Of a stretch of 8,143 bases of DNA, positions 1 to 5,610 are shown in pieces. The position numbers were made by a program, and so were the translations under genes. Source of the DNA: Holosporales bacterium. Its GTDB lineage: Bacteria; Pseudomonadota; Alphaproteobacteria; UBA3830; JAIRMZ01. Below the pieces are notes generated by a model. It did not search any database. It was not told the origin of the DNA and saw only the letters and a list, made by a program, of their open reading frames with translations. The DNA lies in assembly GCA_031273665.1 (NCBI GenBank), contig JAISRK010000048.1, positions 1 to 8,143 on the forward strand, read 5' to 3'. Position 1 is the stretch's first letter. Every line of letters begins with the position of its first letter.

Positions 1-98
1 TCCTCGACCATGACCGAAAAATCTAATAGCTTCTCTGCCAACATGAGACGCACTTTGCGGGAAAACGGACACAACGGATAATGATAAAGTGTACGCAT
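1..98 (-). CDS. glutathione S-transferase family protein, N-terminal fragment cut by the window edge
   Basis: Reading leftward from the ATG at 98-96 gives an open frame of 32 codons that runs off the window. The product starts MRTLYHYPLCPFSRKVRLML and continues AEKLLDFSVMVE. This is the first beta-alpha-beta unit of a thioredoxin-fold glutathione S-transferase. The YHYPLCPFSRKVR stretch matches the usual position of the glutathione-site loop, with a Cys at residue 10 in a CPFS motif where many bacterial GST-like proteins carry Ser or Cys. Known members conjugate or reduce glutathione adducts in the cytoplasm; the substrate here cannot be told. A short AAAGG lies 3 bases before the ATG. The gene diverges from uppP, with 68 bases between the two starts. 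I am confident of the family and not of a subclass. Confidence 0.82.
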   Translation of the reverse strand, partial: MRTLYHYPLCPFSRKVRLMLAEKLLDFSVMVE

Positions 99-110
99 AC
101 GCCTTTTTTT

Positions 111-144
111 GGTATATTAAATGAGGTTCTGCCATTGCGGTCAA
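111..144 (-). promoter_or_regulatory. possible promoter for the glutathione S-transferase gene
   Basis: On the minus strand TTGACC (144-139) resembles a -35 box with 5 of 6 matches. TAATAT (119-114) could be the -10 box with 4 of 6 matches, but the spacing of 19 is long. The same AT-rich core read on the plus strand gives TATATT (113-118), a possible -10 for uppP without a clear -35. The two divergent genes may share this site. This is pattern matching only. Confidence 0.3.
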
Positions 145-166
145 GGGTGTACCAAGGAAGAAAGAA

Positions 167-985
167 ATGGGGGAATGTGATGGAAGTCTTCAAGAGGGGA
201 TGCATCTACTCGTTTTAGGGGCCATTCAAGGTATTACAGAGTTTCTTCCTGTTAGTTCTTCTGCTCATTTGGTGTTTTTGCCACAGCTACTCGATTGGAA
301 AGGCCATGACCAAGGAATAGAAGTGGTCTTCAGTATCGGCACTTTGGGTGTCCTTTGTATATATCTTTGCCGCGAAATACGAGACGTTATGCGAGGCGCT
401 CTAGACGTTGTTTGGGGAAAAGCGACCCCTGAAAGATACCTTTTTTGGAAAGTTGTTGTGGCTTCCCTTCCTGTGATCGCTGTTGGAGGTATTGTTGAGC
501 TCTGTTTTAAATTGCAGCTGAAGAGTCCTTTGCTCTTGGCGGTGATGAGCGCTTTTTTCGCGCTCCTTCTCTTTTGGTGCGATCGTATTCCACGCCGTTT
601 TGTGCTGCATCGCTATCAAGGATCACTCGTCGATGCGTTGATCGTTGGCTGTGTTCAGGTGTGTTCACTTGTCCCTGGAGTAAGTCGTCTAGGCGTCTCC
701 CTTTCAGCCATGCGCTTTTTGGGATATGACCGTCTCGACGCGTTTCGTTTCTCTATGCTGCTTTCTATTCCGTCTGTTCTAGGGGCACTGACTCTGAAAG
801 GCCTAAAAGCATTTTCTGAAGGCGTTGTTTTCTCTTGGGGATCCATTATAGGCGGAAACGCTGTTGCGTTTTTATGTGGAACTCTCGTGTTCTACGGAAT
901 GTCGCGGTGGCTATCAAAGAACGGAACATTTGCTCCATTTGTGATATACAGACTGCTGCTCGCGGCGTTGATGATCGTCATGTGA
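167..985 (+). CDS. uppP: undecaprenyl-diphosphatase (BacA/UppP family)
   Basis: A 272-residue multi-pass membrane protein, about the length of E. coli UppP (273). It removes a phosphate from undecaprenyl pyrophosphate to regenerate the lipid carrier for peptidoglycan and other envelope polymers. Both family signatures are present. The first is QGITEFLPVSSSAH (residues 21-34), holding Q21 and E25 of the (E/Q)xxxE motif and H34. The second is the PGVSR motif near residue 170, followed by a glycine-containing helix. Q at the first position of the motif is common in alphaproteobacteria. The ATG at 167 is preceded by AAGGAAG (154-160) at good spacing. The internal ATG at 200 has a purine run directly against it, so I prefer 167. 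The TGA stop overlaps the ribosome-binding site of cca 7 bases downstream, so the two are probably cotranscribed and coupled. Confidence 0.93.
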   Translation: MGECDGSLQEGMHLLVLGAIQGITEFLPVSSSAHLVFLPQLLDWKGHDQGIEVVFSIGTLGVLCIYLCREIRDVMRGALDVVWGKATPERYLFWKVVVASLPVIAVGGIVELCFKLQLKSPLLLAVMSAFFALLLFWCDRIPRRFVLHRYQGSLVDALIVGCVQVCSLVPGVSRLGVSLSAMRFLGYDRLDAFRFSMLLSIPSVLGALTLKGLKAFSEGVVFSWGSIIGGNAVAFLCGTLVFYGMSRWLSKNGTFAPFVIYRLLLAALMIVM

Positions 986-992
986 GGATATA

Positions 993-2219
993 TTGCCTTC
1001 TACTCAAGCTTCGTTTTCTCCTCTTTTCACCCCCATTACACGCTTGTTAATGCAAAAATTCCGGGAAGAGGGCAGTGAGTTGCGTTTTGTCGGTGGCGCT
1101 GTTCGAGACTGCTTGTTGAATCGTTCCCCGAGTGACATTGATTTCAGTACGCCGGCCTTACCGAGTGCGGTGACGACATGGATTCAGCAGATAGGCCTAC
1201 GTGCTATCCCCACAGGCGTTTTATTCGGAACAATTACCGCTCGTGATGAATCAACTAAACAAACATTCGAGATCACCACGTTGCGACGCGATGTGCGGAC
1301 AGATGGACGATATGCCTCCGTTCAATTTACGTCTCAGTGGTTTGAAGACGCAGTACGCAGGGATTTCACAATCAACGCTCTTTACTGTGATGACCAGGGG
1401 CGTCTATACGACTTCTTTGAAGGAGAAAAAGACCTTATTGCGGGACGTATTCGTTTTATCGGTAATCCCCACGATCGCATTGCAGAAGATCATCTTCGCA
1501 TCTTGCGCTACTTCCGTTTTTGGGCTCGATTTGGACGCGTTACCCCAGAAGCAGAGCTACTGCATCTTCTAGAAAAAGCTGCGCCAAAACTCCAAACCCT
1601 TTCGGGAGGACGTATTTGGAAAGAATTACAAGCTATTTTGATTACAGCGCGTTTTAGAGAAACGCTTTGGCTGATGCGGCGGATTTTAGCTCCTTTGTTT
1701 GGCACGACAAGCGCTCCTCTTCCGGCATACGCGTTTTGGGATCATCCGCTGCTACAAGATCCGTTGCTGCGGTTGAGCTTCTTTATAACGTCAATGACGG
1801 CCTATCGGCTCATCAAAGACCGATTGCATCTGTCAAATAAAGAAGCTATTAAGCTGCGCACCCTTCTTCTTTACGAACCCTATGATGTGCGCAACCCCGA
1901 AGAGAGACTGCGTCGTGCCTTGGCCCAGCCTTCACAAGAGCTGTTTCCATTGCGCTTGGCCGTTGATGTTGTTCATGCCGTGATGACTGGCACTTTAGAA
2001 GAAAAGGACGCGCTTCCTCTTTTCGATGAAATGGGGAAGATGGATTTTCCAAAATTTCCGCTTGGTGGAAGCGATCTTATCCAGATCGGAGTTCCTTCGG
2101 GGCCCGTCATTGGTCACGTGTTAGCAAAAACGCGCGCCTGGTGGGTTTCTCAAAATGGGAAACCAAAACGAGATGAATGCCTCACCGCTGCGCAGAAAAT
2201 ATATCAAGATGTGTGTTAA
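993..2219 (+). CDS. cca: CCA tRNA nucleotidyltransferase (class II poly(A) polymerase family)
   Basis: A cytoplasmic enzyme that adds or repairs the 3' CCA of tRNAs using CTP and ATP without a template. It has 408 residues, normal for the alphaproteobacterial form. The nucleotidyltransferase head shows FVGGAVRD (32-39) and the metal-binding SDIDFS (D48 and D50). Further on are RRDFTINAL and EDHLRILRYFRFWARFG, which belong to the base- and ribose-recognition region. The C-terminal half is helical and ends with an AWW segment typical of alphaproteobacterial proteins. The start is a TTG at 993, preceded by GAGGA (984-988) with only 4 bases between. The next in-frame ATG (1050) has no visible ribosome-binding site and would remove an N-terminal helix. 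A broken, inverted copy of residues about 309-373 lies at 5152-5352. Confidence 0.93.
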   Translation: MPSTQASFSPLFTPITRLLMQKFREEGSELRFVGGAVRDCLLNRSPSDIDFSTPALPSAVTTWIQQIGLRAIPTGVLFGTITARDESTKQTFEITTLRRDVRTDGRYASVQFTSQWFEDAVRRDFTINALYCDDQGRLYDFFEGEKDLIAGRIRFIGNPHDRIAEDHLRILRYFRFWARFGRVTPEAELLHLLEKAAPKLQTLSGGRIWKELQAILITARFRETLWLMRRILAPLFGTTSAPLPAYAFWDHPLLQDPLLRLSFFITSMTAYRLIKDRLHLSNKEAIKLRTLLLYEPYDVRNPEERLRRALAQPSQELFPLRLAVDVVHAVMTGTLEEKDALPLFDEMGKMDFPKFPLGGSDLIQIGVPSGPVIGHVLAKTRAWWVSQNGKPKRDECLTAAQKIYQDVC

Positions 2220-2244
2220 TGCGGCGTTTCCTCCCCCCGCTTAC

Positions 2245-2709
2245 CTATTCAACAACGCCCGTAGGGAACATGGAGCACTGACGCAGCGCTTCTGCAAGTA
2301 CAATGGATCCCGCAATCGCAGCATTGAGAGAGCGCGTATTCCGCTGCATAGGAATCGTGACATGATGCGGTGTGTGTTGCAGTATATCCATGGGCAATCC
2401 GGTGCTTTCGGGTCCCAGTAGTAGGATATCTGAAGGCACGAAGGAAAAAGATGTAAAGGGTACGTTCCCTTTGGCAATTAAAGCAACTACACGCGCATTA
2501 GGATAGCTGCGCAAAAACATTTCAAAACTAGCATGGATCAAAAACTGCGCTTTATCTTGGTAATCCATGCTCGCACGCTGCAAGCGCCGATCGCTTAAGA
2601 CAAAGCCCAACGGCCCAATCAGGTCGAACGGCACCCCCAAACAAGCGGCTACCCGCAATAATGCGCCTGTATTATGCGGGATTTCGGGGTGATAGAAGGC
2701 GAGGCGCAC
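2245..2709 (-). CDS. trmL: tRNA (cytidine/uridine-2'-O-)-methyltransferase, TrmL type of the SPOUT family
   Basis: A 154-residue SPOUT (knotted) methyltransferase. TrmL uses S-adenosylmethionine to methylate the ribose of wobble nucleotide 34 in tRNA-Leu species. The start matches the family: LAFYHPEIPHNTGALLRVAA, near residue 3. The C-terminal knot motifs follow: LLLGPESTGLP, then VTIPMQ, then RSLNAAIAGSIVLAEALR, where S-L-N is the typical motif 3 signature. I chose the GTG at 2709-2707 because it is preceded by AAAAGGG (2725-2719) at 9 bases and gives the usual TrmL length (E. coli 157). A TTG at 2745 would add 12 unconserved residues. The gene lies 45 bases after tRNA-Glu and converges on cca with 25 bases between stops. 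It could be cotranscribed with the tRNA. Assignment to TrmL rather than another small SpoU-like enzyme rests on length and the N-terminal motif. Confidence 0.88.
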   Translation of the reverse strand: MRLAFYHPEIPHNTGALLRVAACLGVPFDLIGPLGFVLSDRRLQRASMDYQDKAQFLIHASFEMFLRSYPNARVVALIAKGNVPFTSFSFVPSDILLLGPESTGLPMDILQHTPHHVTIPMQRNTRSLNAAIAGSIVLAEALRQCSMFPTGVVE

Positions 2710-2754
2710 GAGCCAGTTCCCTTTTACCTCAGAGCGTATTAGCAAAAACGCGTT

Positions 2755-2830
2755 TGGCGTCCCCTAGGGGATTCGAACCCCTGTTGTCGCCGTGAGAGGG
2801 CGATGTCCTAGGCCTCTAGACGAAGGGGAC
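2755..2830 (-). tRNA. tRNA-Glu, anticodon CTC, 3' CCA encoded
   Basis: The minus strand folds into a complete 76-base cloverleaf. The acceptor stem is GTCCCCT with AGGGGAC, followed by discriminator G and a genome-encoded CCA (2757-2755). The D arm is GTC/GAC. The anticodon stem TCGCC/GGCGA encloses the loop CTCTCAC. The T stem AGGGG/CCCCT encloses TTCGAAT. The anticodon CTC lies at 2796-2794 and reads GAG, so the amino acid is glutamate. The body resembles the alphaproteobacterial tRNA-Glu. The more common bacterial glutamate anticodon is TTC, so a second tRNA-Glu(TTC) must exist elsewhere unless wobble is unusual. The gene precedes trmL on the same strand. Confidence 0.95.
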
Positions 2831-2843
2831 TTATGACGAAGGG

Positions 2844-2872
2844 AAGCTAGCCGAAACGCTTGAAAAAGACAA
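2844..2872 (-). promoter_or_regulatory. possible promoter for tRNA-Glu and trmL
   Basis: On the minus strand TTGTCT (2872-2867) and TAGCTT (2849-2844) are separated by 17 bases. They would start transcription a few bases before the mature tRNA 5' end at 2830. The -35 matches 4 of 6 consensus positions and the -10 only 3 of 6. The position is right for a stable-RNA promoter, but the match is modest. Confidence 0.35.
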
Positions 2873-3077
2873 CCATTCTTATCAAGTAGGCGTAGAGAGA
2901 AATAGGGAAAAAGTCCTTTATACACATAAACCTCCGTGTAATGGACTCACTTGTATTGCCTGCGTTTCATCTATCCACGCGATCCATTTGTTGTAGCGGA
3001 AAAACATAGTGTTTTATGTTACAAATTCGTGTTTAGATGGGGCCGTTTCTCGAGAACAGCGAGCAGAAAGGATGTGT

Positions 3078-4049
3078 GTGTCTTCTCAAAAAGCTCTTTT
3101 TGCCGGCACTTTTAATCCCTTCACCATCGGACATGCGTCGGTGTACGCACGCGCCTGCAAAATCTTTGCGCCGGAAAACGTTTTTATAGGTATTGCCAAC
3201 AATCCGCAAAAGCCGAAAATAGACAAAGATCGTCTTTGTTGGATAGCCCACGCGGTAACGCCCCGAGCTCTAGTTATCCCAGAACGGGTGATGGTGGCAG
3301 ATTTTTGTAAAGAACATGGGTTTCGTTTTCTCATACGCTCTATTCGCAATGCCATCGATTTGGTTTACGAGATGGACATGTGTCATTGGAACCGTCAATT
3401 TGGCATTGAAACGTTATTTGTTCCATGTGATGTGCATCTTGAAAAAATTTCGAGTTCGCACGTGCGAGAGCTTGATTTTTACGGAAAGCCGGTCCACAGC
3501 TATTTACCAAAATTCGTTTTTGAGCGCTGGAAAAATCGCCCCAGACGGATTCTTGTTACTGGGGGAATCGGGCACGGAAAAAGTAGTTTTATCGAAACGT
3601 ATTTTAAAGATCATACCCCTTGCTTTGATTTTGATGTGATTGCTAAGGAGGTTCTACCAGAGGATACGCGGGCACAAATGGCGCAAAGTATCGTAACGGG
3701 GTCTTTTGAGGACTCTAAAGAGGTACTTATTGCCGCAGGGGAAAAACTCTTGGCGGCATTTGCAGATTTGCCAGAAGGAGCGGTCGTTGAGGCTTCGGCT
3801 CTTGGCTCCTACACGGAAGAAGCGCAGAATCCTTTGAATGCCTTGTATGGAGAATGCGTTATCTTCCATGTCGAGCATTTTGAGTCTTCTAAAAAACGCC
3901 ACTTAGACGCTGCCTTTGTCGCGCGTGTTCAGGCCATACAGAAACCACCGCATGTCATCGACGTCTCTATCAACGATACAACACAACGAAAAAGCGAAAT
4001 TGCCAAATTGTGCAAAAGCGCCTTACTTTCTTTATGTCGTAAGGATTAG
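3078..4049 (+). CDS. fused phosphopantetheine adenylyltransferase / dephospho-CoA kinase-like protein (CoaD-CoaE)
   Basis: A 323-residue protein with two consecutive CoA-synthesis domains. Residues 1-150 are a full CoaD: AGTFNPFTIGH (9-19, with the T/HxGH-type nucleotide site), FLIRSIRNAIDLVYEMDM (84-101) and KISSSHVREL (123-132). CoaD makes dephospho-CoA from phosphopantetheine and ATP. From about residue 157 a P-loop kinase begins: ILVTGGIGHGKSS (158-170), then CFDFDVIAKEV (182-192), matching the CoaE Walker A and the acidic 'IDAD.IA' element. VVEAS (236-240), SKKR (271-274) and VIDVSIND (293-300) fit later CoaE positions. CoaE phosphorylates dephospho-CoA to CoA. The kinase part is about 167 residues against roughly 200, and no HP motif is seen where CoaE normally has one, so its activity is uncertain. 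I chose GTG at 3078, with AAAGGA 5 bases upstream; ATG 3072 sits against that site, and GTG 3009 would add an unconserved extension. CoaD is sure; the kinase family is likely. Confidence 0.85.
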   Translation: MSSQKALFAGTFNPFTIGHASVYARACKIFAPENVFIGIANNPQKPKIDKDRLCWIAHAVTPRALVIPERVMVADFCKEHGFRFLIRSIRNAIDLVYEMDMCHWNRQFGIETLFVPCDVHLEKISSSHVRELDFYGKPVHSYLPKFVFERWKNRPRRILVTGGIGHGKSSFIETYFKDHTPCFDFDVIAKEVLPEDTRAQMAQSIVTGSFEDSKEVLIAAGEKLLAAFADLPEGAVVEASALGSYTEEAQNPLNALYGECVIFHVEHFESSKKRHLDAAFVARVQAIQKPPHVIDVSINDTTQRKSEIAKLCKSALLSLCRKD

Positions 4050-4061
4050 CTCGTCTAAAAA

Positions 4062-4079
4062 GGCGTGAGCGCCCATTTT
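4062..4079 (+). terminator. weak rho-independent terminator candidate after the CoaD-CoaE gene
   Basis: GGCG-TGAG-CGCC (4062-4073) forms a perfect 4-base stem with a 4-base loop. It is preceded by AAAAA and followed by CATTTTA, so the stem could extend through A-T pairs past an unpaired C. It lies 12 bases after the TAG stop. The stem is short and the T run is brief. Confidence 0.35.
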
Positions 4080-4100
4080 ATGCGAATTGTGTGAATTTTA

Positions 4101-4129
4101 TTTACATTATGTGTTGCTTTTTTTATTTT
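4101..4129 (+). promoter_or_regulatory. possible promoter for the secreted hypothetical protein
   Basis: TTTACA (4101-4106) matches 5 of 6 of a -35 box. TATTTT (4124-4129) matches 4 of 6 of a -10 box at 17-base spacing. The stretch is strongly AT-rich compared with the flanking genes. CATAAT (4148-4153) is an alternative -10 with no -35. Confidence 0.38.
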
Positions 4130-4172
4130 TTATCCCTACCGTGCGGACATAATCTCAATAACAGAGGACTTT

Positions 4173-5066
4173 ATGAAGAACCGATTAACGATATTGACTG
4201 TAATGACCGTACTTATAGGGCATTTCGGTAACTGCAATTATGCAGAAGCGATGCCAAGACCAGAGGAGATAAAGGAGGCAATAGCAGGTGAATGGGAACA
4301 GCTGCATGCCAGGTTGCAGAACTTTCAAGAGATGGAAGAACGTCATTATTCTGGACTTTTGGCAGAAGACGACTTGAATCAGCTGGCTATAGGATTAGCG
4401 ACAGATATAACTGCAACGAACGACATGGCGAGCTTCTTACTACTTGACGAACGGGGCAATGACGCGCGCACAAGAGTCCTCTCAGACATTGTGCGATATA
4501 GTTATGGTCATGGTTACCAGTATGGCTCGAAAGATCTCTTTACCCAGCTGCGCTACATTTTCAACAATGCCAGTGCCCCCATTCTGCGACTTAAAGTGGC
4601 CGGTCTTTTGACAGGTAGCGTCTTTGGAGCAGGTGGAGACCGCGAAACAGCGGAAGCTTATTTGCTCCTTGCTCGTAGTCATGATGACGCTCGTAACGAC
4701 TTTTATACTCAACTCATAAATATGGCTGACATGAACAATGCTGCGCAGAGCGTGCACGATATATTGTTTACTGAAGAACACCACCCCTCTGTCGAAGAAG
4801 TTGAGGCAGCGGTGCGTTGGGCGCGTGCAGGCGTGGGAAACTCGAGTTTTCTTGATAAAGACCATTATCAAATGTACTTCCATTGCCGATGCAATTCTTC
4901 TCCAATCATCGCGCGATTGAACGAAGCACTACGGGAAAACGACGTGCTTCCTCCATCGAGGGAGAAGGCGATTATGCAGGACAAGCTGGTAAACCACTTG
5001 TCGTATTACAAAGCAGGGGAGTTGTCTATTAGTCTCCAAAAAGAATGGGTGTACAAAACTCCCTAA
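4173..5066 (+). CDS. predicted secreted protein of unknown function
   Basis: I do not recognise this 297-residue protein. The N-terminus is a clear Sec signal peptide: MKNR, a hydrophobic core (residues 5-16) and a probable signal peptidase I site after A24-E25-A26. Cys21 does not sit in a lipobox, so a lipoprotein is unlikely. The mature part looks soluble and mostly helical, rich in Ala, Leu and acidic residues, with no obvious membrane segment. The stretch AEAYLLLARSHDDARNDFY followed by INMADMNNAAQSVHDIL suggests paired helices like those of TPR or Sel1-type repeats, but the repeat consensus is not convincing. Two Cys occur close together near the C-terminus in a HCRC stretch. The ATG is preceded by GAGGA (4164-4168) at 4 bases. 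The gene stands alone between the CoaD-CoaE gene and the gene-poor region. A periplasmic or exported, possibly host-directed, role is speculation. Confidence 0.8.
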   Translation: MKNRLTILTVMTVLIGHFGNCNYAEAMPRPEEIKEAIAGEWEQLHARLQNFQEMEERHYSGLLAEDDLNQLAIGLATDITATNDMASFLLLDERGNDARTRVLSDIVRYSYGHGYQYGSKDLFTQLRYIFNNASAPILRLKVAGLLTGSVFGAGGDRETAEAYLLLARSHDDARNDFYTQLINMADMNNAAQSVHDILFTEEHHPSVEEVEAAVRWARAGVGNSSFLDKDHYQMYFHCRCNSSPIIARLNEALRENDVLPPSREKAIMQDKLVNHLSYYKAGELSISLQKEWVYKTP

Positions 5067-5084
5067 CATCGTCAGCCTTTTTAT

Positions 5085-5148
5085 AAGGAAAGGCACGCCA
5101 TTAAAGCCTCTTGCGACGCACCGTAGGTGCTCCGCGGGGGCTTTCCTT
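5085..5148. repeat. imperfect palindrome able to fold into a branched structure
   Basis: AAGGAAAG (5085-5092) pairs perfectly with CTTTCCTT (5141-5148) across 48 bases. Inside, GCACC-GTA-GGTGC (5118-5130) is a perfect 5-base hairpin, flanked by GCG/CGC that can lengthen it. AGGC and GCCT on the other arm could form a short second hairpin. The whole would be a small branched fold, 18 bases after the stop of the secreted-protein gene. It might end transcription, be a small RNA part, or be a palindromic element; neither side has a strong T run. Confidence 0.45.
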
Positions 5149-5151
5149 CTT

Positions 5152-5256
5152 AAAAATAGATGCGCGTCCTTTTCTTCTAAAGTATCATTCATCACGGCGT
5201 GGACAATATCAACAGCCAAACGCCACAGAGACAGCTCTTGTGAAGACAGTACCAAA
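5152..5256 (-). pseudogene. cca-derived fragment, segment B (matches cca 1919-2023)
   Basis: The reverse complement aligns with the cca gene from about base 1919 to 2023. My hand alignment of the central 84 bases has about 12 mismatches and no gap. The encoded peptide SSQELSLWRLAVDIVHAVM, followed by NDTLEEKDA, mirrors SQELFPLRLAVDVVHAVMTG and TLEEKDA of the intact enzyme. Several differences are synonymous (for example Arg CGC to CGT, Ala GCC to GCT, His CAT to CAC), so the copy may have diverged partly under coding constraint. It lacks the rest of the gene and has no function I can see. Confidence 0.85.
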
Positions 5257-5258
5257 GT

Positions 5259-5352
5259 ATGATAGGACCCGAAGGAACCCCTAATCTATATAAGATCGCT
5301 TCCGCCAAGCGGAAATCTTGGAGAATTCATCTTCTCCACTGCATCGAAGAAT
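5259..5352 (-). pseudogene. cca-derived fragment, segment A (matches cca about 2022-2110)
   Basis: The reverse complement aligns with cca from about base 2022 to 2110, with roughly four of five bases identical. It reads FDAVEKMNSPRFPLGGSDLI, then a TAG where cca has CAG (Gln), then a one-base insertion that shifts the frame before GTTCCTTCGGG. In the intact gene this segment lies downstream of segment B. Here, reading in the coding direction, it comes first, so the two halves are swapped. It is a dead gene fragment. Confidence 0.83.
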
Positions 5353-5371
5353 AGAATTTACTCCCATTCGC

Positions 5372-5418
5372 AGCAGCGGTCTGCTCCAGTAGGAGGGAAC
5401 ATCTCCTCCTCTTTTTTT
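5372..5418 (+). terminator. rho-independent terminator-like double hairpin
   Basis: AGGAGG (5391-5396) and CCTCCT (5405-5410) form a perfect 6-base stem with an 8-base loop, followed by C and seven T (5412-5418). Just before it AGCAG-CGGT-CTGCT (5372-5385) forms another perfect 5-base hairpin. The orientation suits plus-strand transcripts: read-through from the secreted-protein gene, or a transcript starting within the cca-derived region. Confidence 0.6.
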
Positions 5419-5487
5419 ATGACTAAATAAGTTTTGGTTTTCCTTAAATATTTTTTTGTGATTATTTTTTCTAGGAACACACAACTT

Positions 5488-5566
5488 CCCTCAGAGGGGC
5501 ACCAAGAAGGACCTCCGAGTGATTGCACTTTCTGTGCCGTCGTACACCCAACGCACTAACTGAGGG
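5488..5566. repeat. second imperfect palindrome with nested hairpins
   Basis: CCCTCAG (5488-5494) pairs perfectly with CTGAGGG (5560-5566) across 65 bases. Nested inside are AGTG (5518-5521) with CACT (5554-5557), and GCAC-TTTCT-GTGC (5525-5537). It lies 45 bases past the stop of the XRE regulator. No T run follows it on either strand, so it is not a classic terminator. It may be a structured RNA or only chance pairing. Confidence 0.4.
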
Positions 5567-5610
5567 CATATGACGCGCCTTCAGCCAAAAGTATGCTTTA
5601 TCTCGAAAGA

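Larger units (their letters stand above)
5067..5610. other. gene-poor region with decayed and structured DNA
   Basis: This 544-base stretch separates the secreted hypothetical gene from the stop of the XRE regulator. I find no intact gene in it. It contains a foldable imperfect palindrome (5085-5148), two swapped cca-derived fragments (5152-5352), a terminator-like pair of hairpins (5372-5418), an AT-rich segment with long T runs (5419-5475) and a second foldable palindrome (5488-5566). Short open frames across it are broken or lack a ribosome-binding site. Confidence 0.7.

Noticed and set aside
167..985. Q21 in place of Glu in the first UppP motif as a sign of lost activity
   Set aside because: The motif is (E/Q)xxxE, and Gln is common in alphaproteobacterial homologues.
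2220..2244. GCGG...CCGC pairing between the convergent cca and trmL stops as a shared terminator
   Set aside because: Only 4 base pairs with a long C-rich loop and no T run.
2155..2477. Short open frames on both strands around the cca/trmL junction
   Set aside because: They overlap trmL or the cca end in other frames and have no supporting motif.
3009..3077. N-terminal extension of the CoaD-CoaE protein from GTG 3009
   Set aside because: The added residues do not resemble CoaD, which normally begins a few residues before the GTF motif. A better-spaced ribosome site precedes GTG 3078.
4929..5255. Minus-strand open frame of 108 codons containing a CCA-enzyme-like peptide
   Set aside because: Only its first part matches cca. 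The rest runs through the palindrome and antisense to the secreted-protein gene, so it is a remnant and not a gene.
5281..5484. Minus-strand open frame over the other cca-derived block
   Set aside because: It reads the block in a different frame from the cca homology and crosses the terminator-like hairpin. No ribosome-binding site or recognisable product.
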